Assembly (NCBI RefSeq): GCF_001006805.1
Contig: NZ_LN811352.1
Coordinates: forward strand, 563,296-610,653
Direction of reading: 5' to 3'
DNA length: 47,358 nt
Origin: Microvirga massiliensis
GTDB lineage: Bacteria > Pseudomonadota > Alphaproteobacteria > Rhizobiales > Beijerinckiaceae
Shown one piece after another: positions 1-7,230 of this stretch. Every line of letters begins with the position of its first letter. Within the stretch, counting starts at the first letter, position 1. The notes beneath the pieces were generated by a model. It was not told the origin of the DNA. It ran no database searches and saw only the letters and a program-made list of their open reading frames with translations. The translations under genes were made by a program, and so were the position numbers.

Positions 1-7
1 CAGCCAC

Positions 8-1711
8 TCAGCCGGATACGAGGATCCGTGGCAAAGGAAAACCAGCGAACTGGAGCCTGTTCATTGCGTCGGCTCGGTTCTCTAGGTCGATGCCGAAGCT
101 CCCATAGTTCCGCCCCTCACTGTCCTTCGCATGCCCAGTGAGCGCATCATGAATTTCCTCGCCGAGTTTGGCTTTGCGGCAGGTGTCCTTGAAAGTATGC
201 CGGAAAGAATGGAAGACTTTGCGCTTGTCCTTCATCCCGATAGCATCACAATACCGAGCAAACTTCTTCGAATACGCTTGGGTTAGCCGCCCTTCCCTAT
301 TGGGTTTCAGATTGGGGAAGATCTGCCCCGAGTGCCGACGCACATAGTCAAGAAACCCGAGCGCGATCACAGTAGGGTGGAGCGGGACCATGCGATGTGA
401 GCTATCGGTTTTCAGGCGCTTTTGGTGACCTTCGCCCTCCTCACTGATGGTGGTAACGTCCAGATACCAGATGCCGTTCTCCTCTCGCACGTCACTGCGC
501 TTCAACTGGCCCAACTCCTCAAGGCGGCATCCTTGGTGGAGGGCGAGGATCGGTAGCCAGTAGCGCTCATCGCGAACCAGAAAATTGCCCGGCTGACGTG
601 TCCGCGCCGCGCTCGCGCAACCTGTGAAGATCGGCGATGTGAACAGCGTATGGATATCAGTTGGGCTGTAGGAGAGCCGCTTCTGCGAGGCTGCCTTAAT
701 CTTGGACTTCGGTGGGATAAGTCCCGCCGCGATGTTCTCCGTTGTGTAGTTGTGTGCATGCGCCCACCGGGTGAAGGCGTGGAGCAACTGCATGTGCTTT
801 GCCAGTGTGGTGAGCGAAACTCTCTCCACCTGCTTACCTTCGAAAGCCTTGATTAGATCTGGAAGCGGAAGCTTCCGGTCAGATGCAGACAGTACCTTTG
901 GCATCTGAGAGATTAGTGACTTGAAGGTTACTATGTCGTCTTTGCTCAGGGTGCCGATTGCCACATCACCACCAACCACCTCTCGCAAAAGGCGAAATGT
1001 CGTTGCTTGAGCCCGAAGGCCGGATGGAGAGAGTCCTGCCTGTCTCGCATAAAGCGCGTGGACCGTCATGAGCTTGGTTGCGCCGAGCTTCGATAGTTTC
1101 GGCTTTGGGATGACGGTGCTCACCGTCATTGGCTCCGGCGCATTGGCGGGGAGATCCGAGTAATCAAATTCCCGCCACTCTCGCTCTCTCCGTAGAATTT
1201 CGGGCCATGTGTCAGCCACCATTTGTGAAAGGACGTTGTAGGCTGGTTCCTTGGCGGTGAGGAGAACTCCGGCCTTGGTGGTGATCCGGTTCACGATGTC
1301 CCACACGGCCTCGATATGGGCTTCCTCGTCGTCACCGGCAGCCAACCGGCATTCCGCCTCGAAGGCCGTCATGGACCCATTGGGGTTGTCAAGCACCCGC
1401 TGCGCCCGTTCATAAAGTTCGCGGTCTCGCCACCCCGCCACCAGCGCTTGCAAAGTGGCCACGGTGAGCACCTGCGGCCCTTGATCCGCACGACGCTGTT
1501 CAGCTTGTTGGAAGATAGCCTCTACCCGGCCCGCCACCTCAATGGCGCGCAAGCGGGCAATGCTTTCGTCCTTCGTATGCAGGTTCTCGTACCAAGTAGT
1601 TCCACGCCCTATGAGCGTCCGGAGCCGTAGCGGGATCCCGCGCTTGAACCAGTAACCGCCGTTTTTCGGGTGAGGATGCAGGTATGTCATGCGAGCCATC
1701 GCTTTGTGCAC
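8..1711 (-). CDS. Tyrosine-type site-specific recombinase (phage-like integrase)
   Basis: A 567-residue integrase expected to catalyse strand exchange between attachment sites through a phosphotyrosine intermediate. Visible catalytic residues are Arg396 (in HQGCRLEEL), Lys434, His501 and Arg504 (HSFRH), His527 (TGHAKD) and Tyr536 (RNYGSF). The N-terminus (YLHPHPKNGGYWFKRGIP) resembles the N-terminal domain common in proteobacterial island integrases, and residues 210-330 look like the core-binding SAM-like region. The start is uncertain: GTG at 1711, ATG at 1699 and ATG at 1690 are in frame and none has a strong ribosome binding site. Position and orientation next to the 51-bp tRNA-Glu fragment at 1775-1825 identify its probable target. 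It differs clearly in sequence from the second integrase at 9190-10455. Confidence 0.93.
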   Translation of the reverse strand: MHKAMARMTYLHPHPKNGGYWFKRGIPLRLRTLIGRGTTWYENLHTKDESIARLRAIEVAGRVEAIFQQAEQRRADQGPQVLTVATLQALVAGWRDRELYERAQRVLDNPNGSMTAFEAECRLAAGDDEEAHIEAVWDIVNRITTKAGVLLTAKEPAYNVLSQMVADTWPEILRREREWREFDYSDLPANAPEPMTVSTVIPKPKLSKLGATKLMTVHALYARQAGLSPSGLRAQATTFRLLREVVGGDVAIGTLSKDDIVTFKSLISQMPKVLSASDRKLPLPDLIKAFEGKQVERVSLTTLAKHMQLLHAFTRWAHAHNYTTENIAAGLIPPKSKIKAASQKRLSYSPTDIHTLFTSPIFTGCASAARTRQPGNFLVRDERYWLPILALHQGCRLEELGQLKRSDVREENGIWYLDVTTISEEGEGHQKRLKTDSSHRMVPLHPTVIALGFLDYVRRHSGQIFPNLKPNREGRLTQAYSKKFARYCDAIGMKDKRKVFHSFRHTFKDTCRKAKLGEEIHDALTGHAKDSEGRNYGSFGIDLENRADAMNRLQFAGFPLPRILVSG

Positions 1712-1774
1712 CTGATCGCGAAAACGTCGCTGAAGAGAAGGAGTTCAAGGCGCAGCAGCGGTTTATCAGCTTGC

Positions 1775-1825
1775 TGGCGCACCCTACGGGACTCGAACCC
1801 GTGTTTTCGCCGTGAAAGGGCGACG
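1775..1825 (-). repeat. att site: 51-bp copy of the tRNA-Glu 3' end
   Basis: Identical over 51 bp, and in the same orientation, to 10532-10582, the anticodon arm through CCA of the intact tRNA-Glu gene. The match stops abruptly at both sides (c versus t before it, c versus t after it). The 5' part of the tRNA is absent, so this copy cannot make a tRNA. It marks the junction between two integrated elements. Confidence 0.9.
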
Positions 1826-1867
1826 CAACCACCACAACCCTATTGTTCTCAACGACTTAGATGGGAT

Positions 1868-1891
1868 CTGTAGGCAACCCCTGTAGTCAAG
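1868..1891. repeat. Paired 13-bp-period repeats, candidate integrase arm sites (left end)
   Basis: CTGTAGGCAA at 1868-1877 is followed by CTGTAGTCAAG at 1881-1891, so the period is 13 bp. The same pair with the same 13-bp period and orientation occurs at 10483-10506 at the opposite end of the element. Sites flanking the core att at both ends fit arm-type integrase binding sites; the function is inferred. Confidence 0.6.
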
Positions 1892-2027
1892 CCGGAAACC
1901 TGTGGAAACTACCCAAGGCTACGGGTCGACACACCTGGCAAACACCAAGCCGTGCGGCATGTGCCGAAGCCGTGCAGTTGCCGAGAGCAGTTTACCCCTC
2001 ACCAACACATCCAACTGGACCAACGTG

Positions 2028-2336
2028 CTAGCGATGGTCGGAGTTCTTGTCGGGTGATGGTGTCTCATTAGCGGGAGGCGAAAGCACCATCCCAACGATC
2101 ATCCCTCCGATCCCCGACAGGACCGCCAGGAGGAACTCAGCTTGGAATAGGAACCACCAGAACGCGAGGCAGCCTACAGCATGTGCGAGGAGCCCAAGAG
2201 GCATACCGGTGCTCCGCACCTCCCGGAAGAAACTCGGAGCTGCTCGAAGCACCATAAACGCGACCACCGCCAGGATAATGTAAGCCCCCGTGAGCCCCTC
2301 GGAGGAACCGAAGGTGTCTTCGTAAATACCCAGCAC
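2028..2336 (-). CDS. Small three-helix membrane protein, unknown function
   Basis: A 102-residue protein starting at GTG 2336, with a purine-rich AGGGGG about 5 nt upstream that supports the start. Three hydrophobic stretches are visible at about residues 18-36, 46-64 and 67-88, so an inner-membrane location is likely. The C-terminal tail is short, polar and Pro-rich. I do not recognise a family. It lies downstream of the TIR-NB-ARC-WD40 gene on the same strand, but 372 bp away, so cotranscription is possible but not shown. It belongs to the tRNA-Glu element cargo. Confidence 0.55.
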   Translation of the reverse strand: MLGIYEDTFGSSEGLTGAYIILAVVAFMVLRAAPSFFREVRSTGMPLGLLAHAVGCLAFWWFLFQAEFLLAVLSGIGGMIVGMVLSPPANETPSPDKNSDHR

Positions 2337-2708
2337 TGTAGCCCCCTATTGCCCTCGAACACGCTAGGCAGGGACAGCAGGCGCTACACAAGGGTTCGCT
2401 GCGGGGTTCCCCAATGTTTTGGTGCAAACTTTTGAAAGCCCATATCAAAGCGCGGCACTTCGAGATTACCCCCGGTGGGGGTGGGTCGAGAGCAAGGCAG
2501 GCGCGGCGGGATGGCCCGTGCACCACGGGGACAGTGTCCAGGAGCAAGGCCACAATGTGGGCCTATCCCATGAGTCGCAGGGAGAGCCACGGGCTCGCAG
2601 AGAGGCGATCAAGCTAGGCAAGTAGCGGCCACACCAAACGACGCCGGAGGGACTTACAAGGGCAAGGATCAGCCTTCGGCCTCCTCGAAGTGTCGAGACC
2701 GACGCGCC
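2337..2708. other. 372-bp gap between the TIR-NB-ARC-WD40 gene and the small membrane protein
   Basis: No convincing coding region; the open frames on both strands are short and lack recognisable similarity. The only structured site I see is a short palindrome, GGACAGTGTCC, at 2529-2539. The region may contain the promoter of the membrane-protein gene. Confidence 0.4.
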
Positions 2709-5480
2709 TCAGCCCCTGATGTTGAAGACGTGCAGACGGCCGCCGCGATCGAACGCGAGCAGGTGTTGTGGATCAAGAACCTCCACAGCGAGGAACTCTG
2801 CATCCCCATGAAACCGCGTCAGCTCCACGCCGGTGTCGAGGTCCCACAGCCGCAGCGTTTTGTCCTCCGATCCCGACGACAGCACTCGGTGCTCGTCGAT
2901 CTGCACTATTGTGCGCACCCAACCCATATGACCCTCGAAGCGACGGAGCTCGGCGCCGGTGTTGAGATCCCACAGCCGCAACGTGTTGTCTTGAGATACC
3001 GAGAGCATCCGGTGCTCGTCAATCCGCAGCAGCGCAGTCACCCAACCCACATAGCCCTCGAGGCGGCGGAGCTCGGTGCCAGAGTCCAAGTCCCACAGCC
3101 GCAGCGTGCAATCCCTTGATCCCGGCCGCAGCAAGTCATCCCCCGATCCCGACAGCACCCGGTGCTCGTCGATCCGCAGAAGCGCAGTCACGAAACTCGT
3201 ATGACCCTCGAGGCGGCGGAGCTCGGTGCCAGAGTCCAAGTCCCACAACCGCAGCGTCTTGTCCGCCGATCCCGACAGCGCCCGGTGCTCGTCAATCCGC
3301 AGAAGCGCAGTCACATCATCCGTATGACCCTCGAAGAGGCGAAGCTCGGTGCCAGAGTCCAAGTCCCACAGCCGCAGCGTGTTGTCCGCCGATCCCGACA
3401 GCACCCGGTGCTCGTCGATCTGCACTATTATGCGCACCCAACCCGTATGACCCTCGAAGCGGCGGAGCTCGGCGCCGGTGTTGAGATCCCACAGCCGCAG
3501 CGTGTTATCCCCCGATCCCGACAGCACCCGGTGCTCGTCAATCCGCACCACCAAATCCACACTATTCGTATGACCCTCGAAGCGGCGGAGCTCGGCGCCG
3601 GGCGGTGTTAGAGTGGGCCGGCGCAGAACCAAGGCCGGACGCTTTATCAAGGGCTCGCAATCAGCGAGCATCGGTGCCAGCGCTGAATCGTCATCCGGTG
3701 CGAGGCGCCCAAGGAACTGCACGGGAAGCTGAGTGGGGTCTTGCGCTAGAATGTTAGCTATGAGGTCAAGCGTGCGGCCGGTGAGTTCTTGCGCACGGTC
3801 GTGCGCATACTGCCGGAAGTCACTGATGAGGTATTGTGGATTGCTGGTCGCCAGAAGTTTGTCTCGCATCCAAGTGGGATCAAGCAGGAGAGCATCTAGC
3901 GCCTCGCGGTTTCCCGCCTCAGCCAAGTGGTTGGGAAGATACTGGTAGTAGTAGCGGCGATCGGCTGGGTCCTCACTTTCGGACTTTCCAATGTCACTAA
4001 GGGCACTGAGCAGCCGTCTGTGCTGCACCGCGAGGCCTTCCTGATTGGCCTGAGCCCGCAGGAAGTGACGCACGACATCATGTAAGCGCAGCGTCCTGAG
4101 AGCGAGATCCAGATTCAGGAGCAGCGAAAGGCCAAAAAGCTCAATAAGCAGCTCCTCCGTCTCAAACTCATCGAGTCCACCCGTCTTCTGCCAGAGCCGT
4201 GCGATAATGCCGATCGGGATGTCTGCGTCTTCAGGAAAGATACTAAGCTCGCTGAAGTGATCTCGTTGCTCTTGAGTAAGCAGGTCAAGGCTGATGCCGA
4301 TCGTCCGCGCTACAGCATTGCGACGGTCCAGCTCGCTTCTTGGGTCGAACGCTAACAAGCCCTTGTCATCCAGTCGCTTATTGGCTGCTTGGACGGCCCG
4401 ATTGAGCGGCTCATTACGCCCAACCCGGTTCCGCAGGAAACCATTGACGATCTTCAGGAGCAGTGCCCATTCGCCCAAACGAGTGCTGAGGCAGTTCAGC
4501 GCATAGCGTGCCGCCTCAACTTCCGTCTCCGGAAGACTTGACGCGAGGAGTGTGAGGGCCTCCTTCTCCCGCATGGCGTCCACTGGTTGGCGGATTGCAT
4601 TGCCCGGCAGCACGCGGTCGATGCGCGTGGTCACAAGCCGGGTTGTATTGGGTCCACCTTGGAGGAAAGGCCGTAGGTCCTGCTCACGCCAGGCGTCATC
4701 CACGATCATTAGGATGCGGCGATCACCCAATGCCTGACCGAGCTTGGTGCTTGCCGCATTGAGGGTCTGAAGTCCCGGCCGCTCGCCTGTGAGCACCTCG
4801 ATCAGGTCGGAGATGATGGCAAGCAGGTTCTCGGGCTTCCCGCCGAGCTCGACCCACAGGATTCCATCGAAGTAGGCGTCCTGGATGTCGGGGTCATGCG
4901 ACAGGGCCTTGGCCAGTGTGGTCTTGCCGTAGCCACCTGCGCCCTTCAGGGCTGCCGTGATCGCGACTGCATCTCCCTTGCTGTCGAGGAGTTGCTGCTT
5001 GAGAGCCTCGAACTCGCGTGGGCGCTGCACATAGTCGGGGGGCGGCTCGGGCGCCATGGCCGGCACACGCTTCTGCTGGCTCGGCCCCTCGAGCACACGT
5101 ACGAATCGCGTTTTCTGCTCCGGTATATTCAGGTCGTAGAGGTGCCCAAGCCAACGCGGGAGCGTGTTGAGGTCCTCGAGCCCCGGTCCTCTGACGGGGC
5201 TCACCTCCTTGCCCTCCTGCCGTGCCAGACGGATCTCCCGGCGCACGACGCTGCTCTCGAGAGCGGCCGGCGTGACCACCAGCACGAAGTGCTCGACCGT
5301 CTTGGACTTGAGTGCGTCCTCGATTTGGCTCCACCAGTCCCGACCACCGCGCAGGGTGACTAGGTCCTGCCAGAGCGAGAAGCCTTGCGCCACTAGGTCC
5401 TGGCGGAGACGCGCCGCGAACGCTCCGCCGTCCTTGCGTGAGTAGGAGAGAAAAATCCGTGGGCTTGAGCTATCCGGCAT
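2709..5480 (-). CDS. TIR-NB-ARC-WD40 protein (bacterial NLR-like STAND NTPase)
   Basis: A 923-residue multidomain protein. Residues about 7-130 are a TIR domain (IFLSYSRKD at 9-17; Glu82 in RREIRLA is a candidate catalytic glutamate). Residues about 150-475 are an NB-ARC/STAND NTPase with Walker A GAGGYGKTT (180-188), Walker B RILMIVDD (255-262), a sensor-like TRLVTTR (280-286) and an MHD-like LHD (466-468). A helical linker follows, then seven WD40 blades from residue 628 to the end. TIR domains in bacteria often degrade or modify NAD+, and STAND proteins oligomerise on ligand recognition. By analogy with Apaf-1 and NLR proteins this is probably an anti-phage sensor with a TIR effector and WD40 recognition region. 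Defence is inferred from architecture and island location. The gene is divergent from the serine recombinase. Confidence 0.92.
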   Translation of the reverse strand: MPDSSSPRIFLSYSRKDGGAFAARLRQDLVAQGFSLWQDLVTLRGGRDWWSQIEDALKSKTVEHFVLVVTPAALESSVVRREIRLARQEGKEVSPVRGPGLEDLNTLPRWLGHLYDLNIPEQKTRFVRVLEGPSQQKRVPAMAPEPPPDYVQRPREFEALKQQLLDSKGDAVAITAALKGAGGYGKTTLAKALSHDPDIQDAYFDGILWVELGGKPENLLAIISDLIEVLTGERPGLQTLNAASTKLGQALGDRRILMIVDDAWREQDLRPFLQGGPNTTRLVTTRIDRVLPGNAIRQPVDAMREKEALTLLASSLPETEVEAARYALNCLSTRLGEWALLLKIVNGFLRNRVGRNEPLNRAVQAANKRLDDKGLLAFDPRSELDRRNAVARTIGISLDLLTQEQRDHFSELSIFPEDADIPIGIIARLWQKTGGLDEFETEELLIELFGLSLLLNLDLALRTLRLHDVVRHFLRAQANQEGLAVQHRRLLSALSDIGKSESEDPADRRYYYQYLPNHLAEAGNREALDALLLDPTWMRDKLLATSNPQYLISDFRQYAHDRAQELTGRTLDLIANILAQDPTQLPVQFLGRLAPDDDSALAPMLADCEPLIKRPALVLRRPTLTPPGAELRRFEGHTNSVDLVVRIDEHRVLSGSGDNTLRLWDLNTGAELRRFEGHTGWVRIIVQIDEHRVLSGSADNTLRLWDLDSGTELRLFEGHTDDVTALLRIDEHRALSGSADKTLRLWDLDSGTELRRLEGHTSFVTALLRIDEHRVLSGSGDDLLRPGSRDCTLRLWDLDSGTELRRLEGYVGWVTALLRIDEHRMLSVSQDNTLRLWDLNTGAELRRFEGHMGWVRTIVQIDEHRVLSSGSEDKTLRLWDLDTGVELTRFHGDAEFLAVEVLDPQHLLAFDRGGRLHVFNIRG
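2712..3599 (-). repeat. Seven WD40-coding tandem repeats, mostly 123-bp units
   Basis: The WD40 part of the NLR-like gene is a DNA-level tandem repeat. Blades 1, 2, 3 and 5 encode 41 residues, blade 6 encodes 42, and blade 7 is degenerate. The core IDEHRVLSGS followed by TLRLWDL is nearly invariant. Blade 4 carries nine extra residues (around GDDLLRPGSRD) that look like a local duplication. Near-identity suggests recent expansion or gene conversion. Confidence 0.85.
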
Positions 5481-5581
5481 CGGGACGGTCTTGCAGAGGA
5501 GCCAACACCGGTCCTGATTCTACACGATGGAGGATCGGGGCGCCTCCATTCAGGACCAGGGCCAGAGCAGCGGACTCTCCT

Positions 5582-5749
5582 GTTCCACATAGGCTTGCCC
5601 TACTGGACCGTTCCAGACCAGCAGCCTAGCCGTTCCAAAAGAATTGCTGTTGACTTCTGGAACATTGCGGGAGACAACATCTATGACTTCATTGGAACGA
5701 AGGACCTCGCCCATGCTCATTGGATACGCCCGCACGTCTACCGTGGAAC
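5582..5749. promoter_or_regulatory. Array of GTTCCA/TGGAAC half-sites upstream of the serine recombinase
   Basis: The hexamer GTTCCA occurs at 5582-5587, 5610-5615 and 5632-5637. Its complement TGGAAC occurs at 5658-5663, 5693-5698 and 5744-5749, with the variant TGGACC at 5604-5609. The first inverted pair (5582-5609) spans 28 bp, the size of a resolvase res subsite. A possible -35 element, TTGACT (5650-5655), lies beside one copy. The array could be a res site, an autoregulatory operator, or both; binding is inferred. Confidence 0.55.
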
Positions 5750-6261
5750 AGGAGGCCGGACTGGAGGCCCAGGCCCGAGACCTCAAGGCGGCTGGGGTCG
5801 AGAAGCTGTTCGCCGAGCAGGTCTCCTCCGTCGCCCCTCGAGAGCAGCTTGCGGCTGCCCTGGAGTGGCTCCGCGAAGGAGACGTGCTGGTGGTGACCAA
5901 GCTGGATCGGCTGGCCCGGTCCATGCGGGATCTCCTCGACACCCTCGCCATGGTTGAGCGCAAGGGCGCGTCCCTGCGGATCCTCGCCATGAACCTCGAC
6001 ACCGCTACGCCCACCGGCAGGCTCATGCTCAACGTCCTCGGCAGTGTGGCGCAGTGGGAACGGGAGATGATGCTGGAGCGCCAGCGGGAGGGCATCGCCA
6101 AGGCGAAGGGCGAAGGAAAATACAAGGGCCGGAAGCCCACCGCACGGGCGAAGACGGACGAGATCAAGGCTCTTGCTGCCGATGGCGTAAGCCTCTCGAA
6201 CATCGCCCGCCAACTCGGCATCGGCAAGGCGTCAGTGCACCGGGTTCTCAAGGCTGCTTGA
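5713..6261 (+). CDS. Serine recombinase (resolvase/invertase family)
   Basis: A 182-residue small serine recombinase that should cut and rejoin DNA through a 5'-phosphoserine. The catalytic domain begins LIGYARTSTVEQ with nucleophile Ser9; KLDRLARS (63-70) supplies the active-site arginines, and the long E-helix region (about 100-130) precedes a C-terminal helix-turn-helix (about 150-181, LSNIARQLGIGKASVHRVL). I choose ATG 5713 because it places the conserved strand at the N-terminus, as in the family; an in-frame upstream start at 5644 would add 23 unrelated residues. It lies in the tRNA-Glu element, divergent from the NLR-like gene and behind a TGGAAC array that may be its target. Resolution of element dimers or inversion are possible roles. 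Confidence 0.9.
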   Translation: MLIGYARTSTVEQEAGLEAQARDLKAAGVEKLFAEQVSSVAPREQLAAALEWLREGDVLVVTKLDRLARSMRDLLDTLAMVERKGASLRILAMNLDTATPTGRLMLNVLGSVAQWEREMMLERQREGIAKAKGEGKYKGRKPTARAKTDEIKALAADGVSLSNIARQLGIGKASVHRVLKAA

Positions 6262-6370
6262 AGTCGCCCAAGGTGTCATGCACGACACCTATCGTCCCGA
6301 CCTGCATTGTCCTTCGCCCGCCCGGTGAGGTGATCAGATGACCCAGAGGTAGGCGGATTAGGGCTTCACC

Positions 6371-6488
6371 TAACCATCGGTGCAGTGACTGCACCAATCC
6401 AATCACTGCAAGACATCCGCTCCGGCCGCTAATCATCGGTGCAGTGACTGCACCTATTGAACCACTGCAGGACTCGGCTCCGGCTCCG
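6371..6488. repeat. Two 59-bp imperfect tandem repeats containing a 17-bp palindrome
   Basis: GGTGCAGTGACTGCACC occurs at 6379-6395 and 6438-6454 as a perfect 8-1-8 palindrome. Each is followed by a half-site CACTGCA (6404-6410 and 6463-6469) and a shared GCTCCGGC. The repeat period is 59 bp. The block fills the gap between the serine recombinase and the Zn-finger/polymerase-like operon, so it may be an operator, replication iterons, or a recombination site. Structure is seen; function is inferred. Confidence 0.75.
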
Positions 6489-6567
6489 CGAGCCCCTTCG
6501 CGGCCCCGCGTCGCATTTGTTTGCGTGTCTGTCCGTGCCAGGACGGGCGCAAATCTGGAGCGTTGAG

Positions 6568-7230
6568 TTGAGAACCTGCCGCGTCCCAGGATGCAACGAA
6601 ACAACCACGAAGTTCGGGGCCTACTGCACCACCCATAAAGCGATCACGAGGCGTCACGGCGATCCCCTCCAAGAGGGCATCACGAAGGCGCACCTTGAGC
6701 CATACGTGAAGATCGTCGAGGCGCGGATCGTCAAGAACGCTACCAACCCGGTGTGGTCGCAGCTAGAAGAGCGGTGGCTGGCGTTGGCCAGTGCAGCGGG
6801 GGCAACCCTCTCCGCATACCACAACGGGCGTCCTGGGGTTCGCCAGGAGGTTCTGGCGGCACATGAGATCAAGAAGCTCAGGGAAGCCGTCGAGCCGCGC
6901 ACGGTTATCGTGATGGCCCTCGCCATGTATGTGATGCTCGACCAGGAGCCGAGGCGGTTTCGGTCTGACGAAGCGTTCACCACTCAGCTCGTCCGGCGTG
7001 TCCGGGGGTTGTCGGACGTAAACGTAGGTGAGTGGTACGACCACAAGACCAACAGGATGAAGCGGGTCTATCGGGAGTTGCCTCCTCGGGTCGTGCAAGT
7101 CCTCGCGAACTGGATCGTGCCTGTCCTCGGAGGCGTTGGGATCAAGCTCGCCGCATTGGAGAGAGCCGACCAAGAAGCCCGTCAGAAAGAACTCACATCC
7201 TTCCATCAAGCCGTATCGGACCTCACGTAG
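6568..7230 (+). CDS. Zn-finger protein of unknown function, coupled to polymerase-like gene
   Basis: About 220 residues from a TTG start at 6568, which has a GGAG 7 nt upstream; the frame is open further upstream (GTG 6535, TTG 6457), so the start is provisional. The N-terminus has a likely zinc-binding set, Cys4, Cys9, Cys20 and His23 (RTCRVPGC then YCTTHKAITRRHGDP), a motif often seen in phage and mobile-element proteins, some linked to HNH nucleases. The rest is mostly helical-looking and I do not recognise it; there is no visible HNH catalytic motif. The stop codon overlaps the GTG of the polymerase-like gene by one base (TAGTG), so the two are probably translated together. The palindromic 59-bp repeats lie immediately upstream. 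Confidence 0.7.
   Translation: MRTCRVPGCNETTTKFGAYCTTHKAITRRHGDPLQEGITKAHLEPYVKIVEARIVKNATNPVWSQLEERWLALASAAGATLSAYHNGRPGVRQEVLAAHEIKKLREAVEPRTVIVMALAMYVMLDQEPRRFRSDEAFTTQLVRRVRGLSDVNVGEWYDHKTNRMKRVYRELPPRVVQVLANWIVPVLGGVGIKLAALERADQEARQKELTSFHQAVSDLT

Larger units (their letters stand above)
1..1825. mobile_element. Right end of an integrative element extending left of the window
   Basis: Inferred element end. It consists of a tyrosine recombinase gene (8-1711) whose start faces a 51-bp copy of the tRNA-Glu 3' end at 1775-1825. The recombinase reads away from that copy, the usual layout for tRNA-targeted elements. The other end is not in the window. The sequence upstream of this recombinase (1712-1774) lacks the CTGTAGGCAAG-type sites seen in the neighbouring element, which suggests two distinct elements in tandem. 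Confidence 0.55.

Noticed and set aside
1775..1825. tRNA-Glu-like sequence as a second tRNA gene
   Set aside because: Only the 3' 51 bp are present; the D-arm and 5' acceptor strand are missing.
2529..2539. Palindrome GGACAGTGTCC as an operator
   Set aside because: Short, single, and not placed close to a supported start codon.
2709..3620. Regular repeats that could suggest a CRISPR array
   Set aside because: The repeats are in frame and encode WD40 blades; there are no unique spacers and no cas genes.
5644..5712. Upstream start for the serine recombinase
   Set aside because: It would add 23 residues before the conserved first strand and cover two TGGAAC sites; ATG 5713 fits the family.
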